Origin: Granulibacter bethesdensis
Lineage (GTDB): Bacteria > Pseudomonadota > Alphaproteobacteria > Acetobacterales > Acetobacteraceae
Direction: 5' to 3'
DNA length: 64,000 bases
NCBI RefSeq assembly: GCF_001889545.1
Contig: NZ_CP018194.1
Location: 310,001 to 374,000, forward strand
Made by a program: the position numbers and the translations under genes. Numbering within the stretch: position 1 is the first letter of the stretch; each line of letters starts with the position of its first letter. Below the pieces are notes generated by a model. That model saw only the letters and a program-made list of their open reading frames with translations, was not told the DNA's origin and did no database searches. Of this stretch, positions 8,647 to 17,407 are shown one piece after another.

Positions 8647-10599
8647 TCAGGCGTGAACGGCTCGGCTGCGGGCAGGGGCCCCCACACGTAACCGGCGGTC
8701 GGTCAGGGACAGGCATCCACCAATCGCCATGACCAGCGCGCCCAGCCATATCCAAGGAGCCAGCGGATTGACATGCAGGCGCAGGACGGCAGTGCCATCC
8801 CGTTCCTCACCCAGCACGGCATACAGGTCACGCAGGCCGTTGGTCTGGATGGAGGTATCGGTGGTATTCTGTCGCTGCACCGGATAGGCGCGGCGGGATG
8901 GGGTCAGCACGGTGACGAGGTGCCCCTGACTGGTCACGGTGATGGTGGCCACCCGGGCGACGTAATTCGGGCCGGGCGCATCGGTGATGCTGTCCAGCGT
9001 CCAGCGATAGCCGCCGAGTTCGGTGGATTGCCCCGGCTTGACCGCGACAATGGTCTGCTGGGCCATCGACATTGCGGCAATGCCGCAGATGGTGACCCCC
9101 AGCCCGGCATGGGCGATGGCTGCTCCCCATGCGGATCGTGGCACGCCGCCGAGACGGGCAAGGCTGGTGCGGAGCGGCACACGAAACAGTTTGATCCGCT
9201 CGATGATGTCGGCGAAGGAGCCAGTGATCAGCCAGCCCGCACAGCCAAAAGCCAGTGCTGGCAGGAACTGGCGTCCCATGGCCCCCCACAGACCGGCAGC
9301 GAGGGCAACCAGCGCCGCCCACCACAGCCGGGACAGGGCAGGCCAGAGCCGGGCGCGTTTCCATGGCAGCATTGGCCCGACCGCCATGGCGATGAAAACG
9401 GGAATGGCCAGCGGCATCACGGTGGCGTTGAAGAAGGGCGCGCCCACACTGATCTGCGCTCCGAACAGCAACTGCGCGAACAGCGGATAGGTCGTGCCGG
9501 TGAACACGACGGCTGCAATGGAGCAGAGCAGCACATTGTTCAGCACCAGAGAGCCTTCACGGGAAATCGGGGCAAAGACGCCGGACACGGACAGGACCGG
9601 GGCGCGGAACACGAACAGTACCAGCGCAGAGCCGATCACCAGTGCCAGCAGGCCCAGAATGAACACGCCGCGGGCCGGATCATTGGCGAAGGAATGGACG
9701 GAATTCAGGATACCCGACCGCACGAGGAATGTGCCGGACAGGGAGAGTGAAAACGTCGCGATGGCCAGCAGGACGGTCCAGATTTTCAGCGCCTCGCGCT
9801 TTTCGACGACGATGGCGGAATGCACCAGCGCGGTTCCGGTCAGCCATGGCAGCAGGGAGGCGTTCTCGACCGGGTCCCAGAACCAGAAACCGCCCCAGCC
9901 GAGTTCATAATACGCCCACCATGATCCCAGTGCGATACCGCAGGTCAGGAACGCCCATGAAACCAGCGCCCATGGACGCACCCAGCGTCCCCAGGAGGCA
10001 TCGATCCGTCCTTCCAGCAGGGCCGCGACCGCGAAAGCGAACGGGATCGCGAAGCCGACATAGCCGGTGTAGAGAATAGGCGGATGAATCGCGAGGCCGG
10101 GATCTTCCAGCAGCGGATTCATGCCGCTGCCCTCCATCGGTGCAGGCCATATCCGTACAAACGGATTGCTTTCGATCAGGCTGAACAGCAGAAACCCGAC
10201 CGAGGACGCCCCCAGCACACCGATAACCCGTGCCCGCAGGGCGGAGGGCAGGTTGCGCCCGAACGTCGCCACCGCACCGCCGCAGAGCGCGAGGATCAGG
10301 CACCACAGCAGAATGGAACCTTCATGATTTCCCCATGTGCCGCTGATCCGGTAGAGCAGCGGCTTGGCGGACTGGCTGTTCTGGGCCACGTTCAGCACGG
10401 TGAAGTCATTGACCACGCTGGCCCACATCAGAGCCCCGAACGAGGTGATCAGGGCCAGCATCTGCCCGAGCGCGAGCGCCGGAGCCGCCGCCATCAGCCT
10501 TGCATCGCGGCGTTGTGCACCCCAGAGCGCGAGAATGGCTTGCGCGGCGGCAAAGGCGCAGGCCAGTGCCAGCGCGAAATGGCCCAGTTCAGGAATCAT
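8647..10599 (-). CDS. ccmF: Heme lyase CcmF
   Basis: Polytopic core of the System I cytochrome c synthetase that attaches heme delivered by CcmE to apocytochrome c. It has 650 residues and many membrane segments. The WWD-type periplasmic heme-handling motif (GWGGFWFWDPVENASL) lies near residues 225-245, preceded by the HPPILYTGYVG block with a candidate heme-ligand His. It follows ccmE after three bases. The length is normal and no break is visible. A long open frame on the opposite strand here is a composition shadow. Confidence 0.96.
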   Translation of the reverse strand: MIPELGHFALALACAFAAAQAILALWGAQRRDARLMAAAPALALGQMLALITSFGALMWASVVNDFTVLNVAQNSQSAKPLLYRISGTWGNHEGSILLWCLILALCGGAVATFGRNLPSALRARVIGVLGASSVGFLLFSLIESNPFVRIWPAPMEGSGMNPLLEDPGLAIHPPILYTGYVGFAIPFAFAVAALLEGRIDASWGRWVRPWALVSWAFLTCGIALGSWWAYYELGWGGFWFWDPVENASLLPWLTGTALVHSAIVVEKREALKIWTVLLAIATFSLSLSGTFLVRSGILNSVHSFANDPARGVFILGLLALVIGSALVLFVFRAPVLSVSGVFAPISREGSLVLNNVLLCSIAAVVFTGTTYPLFAQLLFGAQISVGAPFFNATVMPLAIPVFIAMAVGPMLPWKRARLWPALSRLWWAALVALAAGLWGAMGRQFLPALAFGCAGWLITGSFADIIERIKLFRVPLRTSLARLGGVPRSAWGAAIAHAGLGVTICGIAAMSMAQQTIVAVKPGQSTELGGYRWTLDSITDAPGPNYVARVATITVTSQGHLVTVLTPSRRAYPVQRQNTTDTSIQTNGLRDLYAVLGEERDGTAVLRLHVNPLAPWIWLGALVMAIGGCLSLTDRRLRVGAPARSRAVHA

Positions 10600-10602
10600 G
10601 GA

Positions 10603-11130
10603 TCAGCCGCCTGTCCTGTTTTTCTGCAGATCGGCGGTCGAGGCCGGCTTCATCCTGTACCATGTGCTGGCGGCAGGCGGCGGGCCGGAAGCAGGATTCC
10701 AGCGTCCGCTTTTTTTCAGCGCCTCGGCCACGTCTTTCGGCATATAGGTTTCGTCGTGCTTGGCCAGCACTTCGGAGGCGCGGAAGCTGCCATCCGGCTC
10801 GACCGTTCCCAGCGCGACCACACCCTGTCCTTCGCGGAACAGGTCGGGGAGAATTCCGGTAAAGGTGACCGGAACCGAGGCCTTGCCATCCGTCACTACG
10901 AATTTGGCGGCGGGCTGTCCGTTTTCGACCTCACGATGCACGCTGCCTGCCTGCACCAGACCGCCGAGGCGAATGGTGCGTCCCGCCGCGACATGGCTGT
11001 TCGCGAAATCAGACGGGGCCATGAAGAACACCAGATTATCGCTGAATGCGAACAGGGTCAGCGCGGTGGCGGAGCCGAGGCCGATGCCGCAGGCCAGCAG
11101 GATATACAGACGGCGGCGTTTGCGGGTCAT
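10603..11130 (-). CDS. ccmE: Heme chaperone CcmE
   Basis: Periplasmic heme chaperone that binds heme covalently and passes it to CcmF. From the ATG at 11130 the protein has 175 residues: a basic start (MTRKRRR), one membrane anchor (about 8-30), then an OB-fold domain. The heme-binding motif is VLAKHDETYMPK, with H125 and Y129. A longer frame starting at 11160 adds ten residues not typical of the family, so the ATG before TRKRRR is preferred. The C terminus is Pro/Ala-rich. It is separated from ccmD by about 80 nt. Confidence 0.93.
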   Translation of the reverse strand: MTRKRRRLYILLACGIGLGSATALTLFAFSDNLVFFMAPSDFANSHVAAGRTIRLGGLVQAGSVHREVENGQPAAKFVVTDGKASVPVTFTGILPDLFREGQGVVALGTVEPDGSFRASEVLAKHDETYMPKDVAEALKKSGRWNPASGPPPAASTWYRMKPASTADLQKNRTGG

Positions 11131-11211
11131 GATCGAAAATTCCTGAAGCCTGTCCCACATGCAGGCAGATGCTCATGCGGGAGAGGGATGCGTATCACTA
11201 AAGGCGGGCCA

Positions 11212-11373
11212 CTACGTATTCTGGCCGCTGCGCCGGGTTGCACGCGGGCGGGTTTCGAGCGCTGCCAGCTTGTTCCGGGCAGAGGCAAGCCGCGTCACCG
11301 TCATCAATCCCATGATCAGCGGCAGGCCCAGCGCAATGGTATAGGCCGCGATGATGAAAGGCAGATGCGTCAT
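11212..11373 (-). CDS. ccmD: Heme exporter protein CcmD (small membrane subunit)
   Basis: A 53-residue protein beginning MTHLPFIIAAYTIALGLPL, with one membrane helix (about 5-25) and a basic C-terminal tail (RPRATRRSG). CcmD helps release holo-CcmE from the CcmABC complex. The ATG overlaps the ccmC stop as ATGA, so it is translationally coupled, and its place between ccmC and ccmE is the standard order. It is too short for routine ORF cut-offs; sequence conservation of CcmD is weak, so context carries much of the assignment. Confidence 0.85.
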   Translation of the reverse strand: MTHLPFIIAAYTIALGLPLIMGLMTVTRLASARNKLAALETRPRATRRSGQNT

Positions 11374-12236
11374 GGCACGCCCCCTTGCTCGGCCCGGGCG
11401 GCATTGGCCAGCAGCAGGGCGCGGATGCGCCGTTCCATGACCGCCGCCCTGATACGGGTCAGCACCAGAGCAATGAAGATCAGGGTAAAGCCGATGGCGG
11501 ACCAGAGCAGCGGCCACAACATCTCGGTGGACATGGTGGGCGCACCGGTCAGGCTGATGCTGGCGGTTTGATGGAGGGTGTTCCACCAATCAACGCTGAA
11601 TTTGATGATTGGCAGGTTGACCACCCCGACCAGCGCCAGAATGGCTCCGGCGCGGTAGCCGCGTTGCGGATCGTCAAAAGCGCGCACCAGCGCAATATGG
11701 CCCAGATAGAGGAAAAACAGCACCAGAACCGACGTCAGGCGTGCATCCCACACCCACCAGGCTCCCCACATCGGTTTGCCCCACAAACTGCCGGTGGCAA
11801 GGCAGATAGCGGTGAACATGGCTCCTACCGGGCTGATCTCCGCCGCGGCAAGATCAGCCAGAGGATGCCGCCAGACCAGAGAGGCGGCGGAGGCGGCGGC
11901 CAGCGATGCATATCCCATGGAACCGAGCCAGGCGGCAGGCACATGGATATACATGATGCGCACGGTATCGCCCTGCTGCCAGTCGGCGGGGGCATAGAAC
12001 AGTCCCCAGACCAGCGCGAAGGCAGTGATGAGAATTCCTGCCACGGCCACTGGCGGGACGATTTTTCCGGCGATGCGCAGGAACCGGCCCGGATTGGCAA
12101 AGCGATGCAGGTTGGGTTTCGCACGCATCTCCCTACCCGGTCCGGGCATGGCGCGGCCTGAAGGATTTTTCCCCACCGCGCCTTCCGGCAGCGCGTTCCG
12201 GTGAGTATCCTGATCTGATAAAGCTGACGTTTCCAC
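11370..12236 (-). CDS. ccmC: Heme exporter protein CcmC
   Basis: Integral membrane protein that loads heme onto CcmE. The frame has 288 residues, about 40 more than usual; the excess is a hydrophilic N-terminal stretch before NPGRFLRIAGK. Six membrane segments follow, with the tryptophan-rich heme-handling motif KPMWGAWWVWDARLTS near residues 155-170 and conserved histidines such as IHVPAAWL. The long start is GTG with a nearby GGAG; an internal ATG (12128) would give a typical length. It is the first gene of the ccmCDEFGHI run. ccmA and ccmB are not in this window. Confidence 0.93.
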   Translation of the reverse strand: METSALSDQDTHRNALPEGAVGKNPSGRAMPGPGREMRAKPNLHRFANPGRFLRIAGKIVPPVAVAGILITAFALVWGLFYAPADWQQGDTVRIMYIHVPAAWLGSMGYASLAAASAASLVWRHPLADLAAAEISPVGAMFTAICLATGSLWGKPMWGAWWVWDARLTSVLVLFFLYLGHIALVRAFDDPQRGYRAGAILALVGVVNLPIIKFSVDWWNTLHQTASISLTGAPTMSTEMLWPLLWSAIGFTLIFIALVLTRIRAAVMERRIRALLLANAARAEQGGVP

Positions 12237-12332
12237 GGCTCCATCATACCCTGCCGTGCGCTCCGTTTGAAGCGCCTGCTTGTTACCTTAATTTTAAGCG
12301 CCTGATGGCTCTGAAAACGAAAGTAGGAAGGC

Positions 12333-12626
12333 ATGTTGTTCGCAGTCATCTGCACGGATCGTGAAGGCGGTCTGGAGCTTCGCAAGCAGACCCGCCCGGC
12401 CCATCTGGAATATCTGCGGGATCACGAATCGCGTCTGGTGCAGGTCGGCCCGGTTCTGAATGCGGCAGGGGAGCCGGAAGGCAGCCTGTTGATCATCGAT
12501 GCCACCAGTCTGGAGGAAGCACAGGCTTTTGCGGCGGGTGATCCGTATGCGCAGGCCGGGTTGTTCGCCACTGTTACAGTCCGCGCCTATCGTCAGGTGT
12601 TCAAGGACGGTCAGTTCGTCGGATGA
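12333..12626 (+). CDS. YciI family protein
   Basis: A 97-residue protein of the YciI/YCII-like dimeric alpha-beta barrel family, whose biochemical role is mostly unknown. Family features are the opening MLFAVICTD, the RPAHLEYLRDH helix with the conserved His, the central GSLLIIDATSLEEAQAF strand-helix and the DPYAQAGLF motif with its conserved Asp. TAGGAAGG lies just before the ATG. It is divergent from ccmC and overlaps the following EVE-domain gene by four bases (ATGA), so the two are probably co-translated. Confidence 0.88.
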   Translation: MLFAVICTDREGGLELRKQTRPAHLEYLRDHESRLVQVGPVLNAAGEPEGSLLIIDATSLEEAQAFAAGDPYAQAGLFATVTVRAYRQVFKDGQFVG

Positions 12627-13084
12627 CCGCATACTGGCTGGTGAAGTCGGAGCCGGACGCCTTCAGCTGGGATCAGCAGGTGGCGCATGGCGTGGAGCCA
12701 TGGACCGGGGTGCGCAATCATGCCGCCAAGCGCAATCTGGCGACGATGCGCCTGGGCGATCTGGCGTTTTTCTACCATTCCAATATCGGTCGGGAGATCG
12801 TGGGCGTGGTGGAGGTGGTCCGGGAAGCCTATCCCGATCCGACTGTCGGGGCGGATGAGCTGAGCCGGGATGGCAGCAATCCCTGGCTCTGTGTCGATAT
12901 GCGTGCCGTCGGAAAGATGCCTTCTCCGGTAACGCTCGCCATGATCAAGGCGGAACCGGGTCTGGCCGATCTGGCGCTGGTGCGGCAATCCCGCCTGTCG
13001 GTATCGCCTGTTTCGCCAGAACATTGGGCGTTGCTGTGCCGGATGGGGGGCCGGATGGGGGACTGGAAAGGCACGGAAGGCTGA
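12623..13084 (+). CDS. EVE domain-containing protein
   Basis: A 153-residue single-domain protein of the EVE/PUA-like superfamily, related to thymocyte nuclear protein 1. These domains are thought to recognise modified bases in nucleic acids. The N-terminal YWLVKSEPDAFSW, the central GVRNHAAKRNL and the LAFFYHSN strand are family hallmarks. The start overlaps YciI (ATGA) and the next gene begins four bases after its stop, so it sits in a compact operon. In other genomes free-standing EVE genes often neighbour coenzyme or redox genes; its target here is unknown. Confidence 0.9.
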   Translation: MTAYWLVKSEPDAFSWDQQVAHGVEPWTGVRNHAAKRNLATMRLGDLAFFYHSNIGREIVGVVEVVREAYPDPTVGADELSRDGSNPWLCVDMRAVGKMPSPVTLAMIKAEPGLADLALVRQSRLSVSPVSPEHWALLCRMGGRMGDWKGTEG

Positions 13085-13088
13085 CGAG

Positions 13089-13445
13089 ATGACAGCCAGT
13101 GGCGCGCTTCGTTTGCTGTGCCATGTGCAGGATCTGTCCGATCCCGGCGCTAAAGGGTTTCCCCCTGCGCCGGGCGGATTTTTTGGCCTGTTCGCCATTC
13201 GGCGGGGAGATGATGTCCGGGTTTACGTCAATGCCTGCCCGCATATCGGTGTCCCGCTGGAATGGGGGCCTGATCGCTTCCTGTCTTCGGACGGGCAGCA
13301 TATCGTCTGCGGCACGCATGGCGCTCTGTTCGATCTGCTGAGCGGAGCGTGTCAGGCTGGCCCGTGTCAGGGCGATTATCTGACGATGGTGCCAGTCATG
13401 ATCGAGAATGGCGCGGTCTATGTGGCTGAGGATGCCGGGTTGTAG
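13089..13445 (+). CDS. Rieske [2Fe-2S] domain protein
   Basis: A 118-residue small Rieske-type ferredoxin. The cluster ligands are clear: C50-P-H52 and C74-G-T-H77, in CPHIGVPLEW and CGTHGALF. No signal peptide or membrane anchor is visible, so it is probably a soluble electron carrier or the small partner of an oxygenase. No oxygenase large subunit lies nearby. It is the third gene of the YciI-EVE-Rieske run and is followed 43 nt later by the DUF1674 gene. Confidence 0.9.
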   Translation: MTASGALRLLCHVQDLSDPGAKGFPPAPGGFFGLFAIRRGDDVRVYVNACPHIGVPLEWGPDRFLSSDGQHIVCGTHGALFDLLSGACQAGPCQGDYLTMVPVMIENGAVYVAEDAGL

Positions 13446-13488
13446 GGCCTGGCTGCTATAATAATGAAGTAAAACAGAGGGGCACGTT

Positions 13489-13668
13489 ATGGCAGAAACC
13501 GACCAGAAACCCGCACCGGACAGGGACGGTTACAAGGGAACGGTGACTCCCACCGATCAGGTAACTGTTGCCGATACGGTTCAGCCGGTGGAGCATGGCG
13601 GTCCGAAAGGACCGGAACCAACCCGTTTCGGGGACTGGGAGCGTAACGGGCGCTGCATTGATTTCTGA
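13489..13668 (+). CDS. DUF1674 protein (SDHAF4-like succinate dehydrogenase assembly factor)
   Basis: A 59-residue protein starting MAETDQKPAPDRDGYKG and ending in the diagnostic block GPEPTRFGDWERNGRCIDF. That C-terminal motif defines DUF1674, the family that includes mitochondrial Sdh8/SDHAF4, which protects flavinylated SdhA before assembly. An AGAGGGG ribosome-binding site precedes the ATG. sdh genes are not in the window. It is just under the usual 60-residue cut-off and easily missed. Confidence 0.85.
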   Translation: MAETDQKPAPDRDGYKGTVTPTDQVTVADTVQPVEHGGPKGPEPTRFGDWERNGRCIDF

Positions 13669-13701
13669 CGGGGATTTCTGATGGGCGGTGCGGCGGAAAG
13701 T

Positions 13702-14859
13702 TTAGTTTTCAGGCCGATTTTCCGCGCTGCGTGCATTCAGACCGATAATAGCGATCGCCGCCAGCAGTGAGGTCAGCGCAAGGCGCAGTCCCCAGTGCCC
13801 GGCCATGAAACCGATGATCGGCGGCCCGCACAGCCCGCCCGCATAACCGAGTGTTGCCACGGTGGTGACACCGGCATTGCCGCCCCGCCGTCCCGATGCC
13901 GCGAACAGGATCGGCACCACATTGGCCATCCCTATCCCCAGCAATGCGAATCCGGCCATGGAAACCAGTGGGTGGCTGGTGACAAGCGCGGTCCCCAGCC
14001 CGATGGCGGCGATAAGTGTGGACAGCGCACAGCTCCGTACCGGGCCGAGCCGGGTGACGACCCGGTCTCCGGCCAGCCGCATCCCCGCCATCATCAACGA
14101 GAAGGAGGCAAATCCTCCGCCGCTCAGGGCCATGCCTTCTTTCGACAGGGTGCTCATATAAACGGCTGACCAGTCCATCATGCCGCCCTCTACCATAAAG
14201 GCCAGAAAGCAGAGGCTTCCCAGATAGATCAGCGGTGGGGTCCATCCTTTTTCGGCTGGCGCTTCACTGGGATGCGGAGGAGTACCTTCCACCGTGCGGT
14301 TGATCAGCAATGCGGCCAGAAACACCAGCATCAGCATGGCTGCGGACAGCCCCATGGCCAATTCTGCATTCCATCCCCATGCAAACAGAAGGCTGGTAAA
14401 GGTGGAACCGGCCACCCCCCCGAGACTCCATCCGGCATGAAAGGAGGACATCATGGTTCGGCCGTTTTGTCGCTCCAGCCGGGCCGCTTCACCATTCATG
14501 GCGATATCGGTGGCTCCATGCGTGCCGCCGATCAGAAACAGCGCTCCGGCAAGGGCGGGCATGGCCCAGTCTCCGCACAGGCGGGAGAACGGCGGCAAAA
14601 GCACGGAGAGGGCAAAAGCGGGTCCGCTCCAGCCGGACAGGCGTGCGGTCCCGTAACGGGCGACGAAACGCCCCGCCAGCGGCATAGAGACCAGTGCGCC
14701 AACGGCCATGGCCAGCAGGGCAAAGCCCAGCGCTCTGTCACTGAGACCGGCATCACGCTGTACATGGGCGACACTGGCGGCCCATGTACCGATTCCAGCA
14801 CCGCATCCGACGAAAAGCAGGGTTGGGCCGATCCGTGCCCGATGGAGTGATCCTGTCAG
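13702..14859 (-). CDS. MFS transporter, probable CTG start
   Basis: A major facilitator permease with about 12 membrane segments. It contains [18 protein letters not shown], an MFS motif A-like loop, and a charged central loop ([15 protein letters not shown]). The first ATG (14709) would omit the first membrane segment. The frame stays open upstream and encodes a typical TM1 ([20 protein letters not shown]) but contains no ATG, GTG or TTG. A CTG at 14859 overlaps the DUF167 stop as CTGA and has GGGGGA eight bases before it, giving 385 residues, a normal length. The start is inferred; the rest is secure. The substrate is unknown. Confidence 0.8.
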   Translation of the reverse strand: MTGSLHRARIGPTLLFVGCGAGIGTWAASVAHVQRDAGLSDRALGFALLAMAVGALVSMPLAGRFVARYGTARLSGWSGPAFALSVLLPPFSRLCGDWAMPALAGALFLIGGTHGATDIAMNGEAARLERQNGRTMMSSFHAGWSLGGVAGSTFTSLLFAWGWNAELAMGLSAAMLMLVFLAALLINRTVEGTPPHPSEAPAEKGWTPPLIYLGSLCFLAFMVEGGMMDWSAVYMSTLSKEGMALSGGGFASFSLMMAGMRLAGDRVVTRLGPVRSCALSTLIAAIGLGTALVTSHPLVSMAGFALLGIGMANVVPILFAASGRRGGNAGVTTVATLGYAGGLCGPPIIGFMAGHWGLRLALTSLLAAIAIIGLNARSAENRPEN

Positions 14860-15179
14860 GAGTCTGTTCCCCCTGTTGCCAGCGTTGCGACCGTGGCGCC
14901 CAGCGTTTCGGGGTCTCCCTCAATCCGCACCAGCTTGTCGCGTGCGGTCAAACCCTGCAGCAAGGTAATGCGGGAAGCTGGCACGCGCAGCGCTTTGGCC
15001 AGCATGTCCCGCACCGCTTCATTTGCCTGCCCTTTATCGGCGGGGGCACTGACGGAGATTTTCAGCCGCGGTTTGCCATCAGCCCCGGGAACAGTGCCTC
15101 CCAGCCCGATTTTGCGGGCTTTCGGTACGACACGCAGGGCAAGCGTGATGCCATTTTCGACACTCCGCCAGATGCTCAT
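14856..15179 (-). CDS. DUF167 (YggU) family protein
   Basis: A 107-residue small alpha/beta protein of the YggU/UPF0235 family, which has no established function. Family features are the basic strand [13 protein letters not shown], the [17 protein letters not shown] core and the C-terminal [18 protein letters not shown]. The ATG at 15179 ([10 protein letters not shown]) is preferred over a longer frame to 15242, which would run into yggT. It follows yggT by 22 nt, a pairing (yggT-yggU) conserved in many proteobacteria, and its stop overlaps the putative CTG start of the MFS gene. Confidence 0.88.
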   Translation of the reverse strand: MSIWRSVENGITLALRVVPKARKIGLGGTVPGADGKPRLKISVSAPADKGQANEAVRDMLAKALRVPASRITLLQGLTARDKLVRIEGDPETLGATVATLATGGTDS

Positions 15180-15201
15180 CGCCAGATGCCTGTGGATGGA
15201 A

Positions 15202-15540
15202 TTATTGCAGCAATGCGTTCCACTGGCCGAATGCGATAGCAATATACAGCTTGCCCAGCATGGGCCGGACCAGCAGTTGCAGCACCAGCAGCACGATCAG
15301 CGGGCTGAGATCGATCGCCCCCATATTGGGCAGGATATTGCGCACGGGGCGCAGAACCGGTTCGGTTACGCGATACAGGAAATCGGCGATCGACCAGACC
15401 AGCCGGTTGCGGCTGTCCAGCACGCCGAAGGACATCAGAGTCGAGATGATCGCCGACAGGATCAGCGCATAGATATAAAGCTGGATCAACGTATCCAGCA
15501 GATTGAAAGCGATCGTGAGCACGCGAAGCGTCTCCGTCAA
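15202..15540 (-). CDS. YggT family membrane protein
   Basis: A 112-residue protein with two hydrophobic regions (about residues 10-38 and 75-105) separated by the conserved loop [18 protein letters not shown], the hallmark of the YggT/Ycf19 family. Members act in membrane or cell-division-related processes, with roles not fully defined. It is the first gene of the YggT-DUF167-MFS run, and the gap of about 190 nt before the convergently placed tRNA-Ala probably contains its promoter. Confidence 0.9.
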   Translation of the reverse strand: MTETLRVLTIAFNLLDTLIQLYIYALILSAIISTLMSFGVLDSRNRLVWSIADFLYRVTEPVLRPVRNILPNMGAIDLSPLIVLLVLQLLVRPMLGKLYIAIAFGQWNALLQ

Positions 15541-15658
15541 ACATCAGGTGACAGTGGGTCTGGTCGCTTGGTCTAGCCGTGCCGGGTCGTGAACCGCAAG
15601 CTTGCCATCCTGCAAGTCGGGAGGAAGGGTGCGATGCAGATTCCTCCCCACTATCAGC

Positions 15659-15687
15659 TTGACTTCGGCGCGTGGGCGCGGCATTAC
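15659..15687 (+). promoter_or_regulatory. Candidate promoter of tRNA-Ala
   Basis: TTGACT, then 17 bases, then CATTAC, about 44 nt before the mature tRNA 5' end. GCGCCGCC follows the -10, a GC-rich discriminator. The -35 is good and the -10 is weak; the assignment rests on spacing and on similarity to the tRNA-Lys promoter. Confidence 0.4.
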
Positions 15688-15730
15688 GCGCCGCCTGCGC
15701 TGCAACGCAGTGCAGGAGACGACGCGGAGC

Positions 15731-15806
15731 GGGGCTGTAGCTCAGTTGGGAGAGCGCCTCGTTCGCAATGAGGAGGTCAGGGGTTCGATTCCCCTCAGCT
15801 CCACCA
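15731..15806 (+). tRNA. tRNA-Ala (anticodon CGC)
   Basis: A 76-nt cloverleaf with encoded CCA. The acceptor stem GGGGCTG pairs with CAGCTCC, the D arm contains AGCTCAGTTGGGAGAGC, the anticodon stem-loop is CCTCG-TTCGCAA-TGAGG with anticodon CGC, and the T arm is AGGGGTTCGATTCCCCT. It reads GCG alanine codons. It stands alone between yggT and the MFS transporter. No integrase or duplicated 3' end is visible next to it. Confidence 0.95.
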
Positions 15807-15847
15807 CGCTTCGCTGGTCGTCGTGAAATACGCTTCCTTGTTTCAAA

Positions 15848-17341
15848 CTATTCCTGAAGCGGCAGGCTGCTCAGGGGTGGGGCGATCTCTTCAAGGGATT
15901 TATTTTCGGCGTTCACACCCAGCCTCAATTCCACCAGCCCGGCGGCCATCATCAGCGCGCCTCCGGCAGCGTAGCCCCACATCACAGCTTCCCGTCCCGC
16001 ATCAATCAGGTGGCCGAACAGCACTGGTCCTGCAATGCCGCCAATCCCGGTGCCCAGCGCATAGAAAATCGCAATCGCAACGGCACGGACTTCCAGCGGA
16101 AAATTCTCGCCGACGGTCAGATAGGCTGAACTGGCGGCGGCAGAGGCGAAGAAAAACACGATGGTCCAGGCCACTGTCTGTCCTGTTGCATCCAACAGCT
16201 CCGCGCCGAACAACAGACCAACCATGGTCATCAACAGGCCGGAGAGAAGATAGGTTGCGGTGATCATGGTTTTACGCCCGAGCGTATCGAACCATCGCCC
16301 CAGCAGCAGCGGGCCGAGAAAATTCCCGAGTGCAAAAGGAAAGATATAAAATCCAACCTGTGCATTGCCGATGCCTTCGAATTTGTTCAGCACCAGCGCA
16401 TAGGTGAACAGCAGCGCATTATAACAAAACGCCTGTGCTCCCATCAGCATGGCTGCGAGAATGGTTCTGTCCCGATACTGCGTGAACAGAATATGCAGGC
16501 TGGGGAGAAACCAGCTTTTGACATCGGTGCGCAGACGCAGCCGGGTGGGGGGAATGGGCGGAAGCACATTATTGGGTCTGTCTTTGGCGACCATCGTTTC
16601 GATCTGGCGCATCGCTTCATCAGCCTCGCCGGGTCTGCCATGGGTCATCAGCCAGCGCGGACTTTCCGGAATCCAGCGCCGTAACAGCAGCACGACAAAG
16701 CCGATCAGGCCGCCGATCACAAAGCTTGCCCGCCAGCCTGTTTCCTGATCAATCCACGCGGGATGGCCCAGTGCCACCACTGACCCCAGTGCCCCGAGCG
16801 CTGCGCCGAGCCAGAACGAACCATTGATCGCCAGATCGACAAAGCCGCGGCTGCGCGCCGGGATCAGTTCCTGAATTGTAGCGTTGACGGCCGCATATTC
16901 ACCGCCAATGCCTGCGCCGGTCAGAAACCGGAACAGCGTGAAGGACCAGAAACTCCACGATAATCCCGACAAAATCGTAGCGGCCAGATAGAGCAGCACG
17001 GTCAGGGTAAACAGTTTCTTCCGGCCGAGCCGATCGGTCAGCCAGCCGAAAAACAAAGCGCCTCCAACGGCGCCGGCAAGATAGGCGCTGGCTGTGAGAC
17101 CGGCCTGTCCGCCGCTAAGTTTCAGGGCTGGGCTGCTGGCGATTGCGCCCGCGAGAGACCCGGCGAGAGTAACCTCCAGCCCGTCCAGAATCCAGGTAAT
17201 CCCGAGTGCTATGATCACCAGCGTATGAAACCGGCTCCATGGCAGTCGATCCAGACGAGCCGGAATATTGCTTGTGACTGAAGGTGGTGAAGGGGAGGAT
17301 CGCTCCCTGGAATGTGGACAATCAGTCTGGCGCGCTTCCAT
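15848..17341 (-). CDS. MFS transporter, sugar porter-like
   Basis: A 497-residue permease with 12 membrane segments. Features of the sugar/metabolite porter group are DGLEVTLAGSLAGAI in TM1, the motif A loop GWLTDRLGRKKLF, GAGIGGEYAAVNATIQE in TM4, the RWIPESPRWLM motif after TM6, and GRWFDTLGRKTMI, the second motif A. The substrate (sugar or organic acid) cannot be told from sequence. The ATG at 17341 is preferred over a TTG nine bases upstream. It is convergent with tRNA-Ala, about 41 nt away, and lies downstream of prfB on the same strand. Confidence 0.9.
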   Translation of the reverse strand: MEARQTDCPHSRERSSPSPPSVTSNIPARLDRLPWSRFHTLVIIALGITWILDGLEVTLAGSLAGAIASSPALKLSGGQAGLTASAYLAGAVGGALFFGWLTDRLGRKKLFTLTVLLYLAATILSGLSWSFWSFTLFRFLTGAGIGGEYAAVNATIQELIPARSRGFVDLAINGSFWLGAALGALGSVVALGHPAWIDQETGWRASFVIGGLIGFVVLLLRRWIPESPRWLMTHGRPGEADEAMRQIETMVAKDRPNNVLPPIPPTRLRLRTDVKSWFLPSLHILFTQYRDRTILAAMLMGAQAFCYNALLFTYALVLNKFEGIGNAQVGFYIFPFALGNFLGPLLLGRWFDTLGRKTMITATYLLSGLLMTMVGLLFGAELLDATGQTVAWTIVFFFASAAASSAYLTVGENFPLEVRAVAIAIFYALGTGIGGIAGPVLFGHLIDAGREAVMWGYAAGGALMMAAGLVELRLGVNAENKSLEEIAPPLSSLPLQE

Positions 17342-17407
17342 GAGACGCAAAACGGCCGGGCAGGGAGGCAGGTTGCATGCCTTCTGTCCGGCCGGAATGG
17401 TCAGGGC

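Noticed and set aside
10084-11571. 495-residue plus-strand frame over ccmF, ccmE and ccmD
   Set aside because: Antisense to conserved ccm genes; no family-like blocks in the translation.
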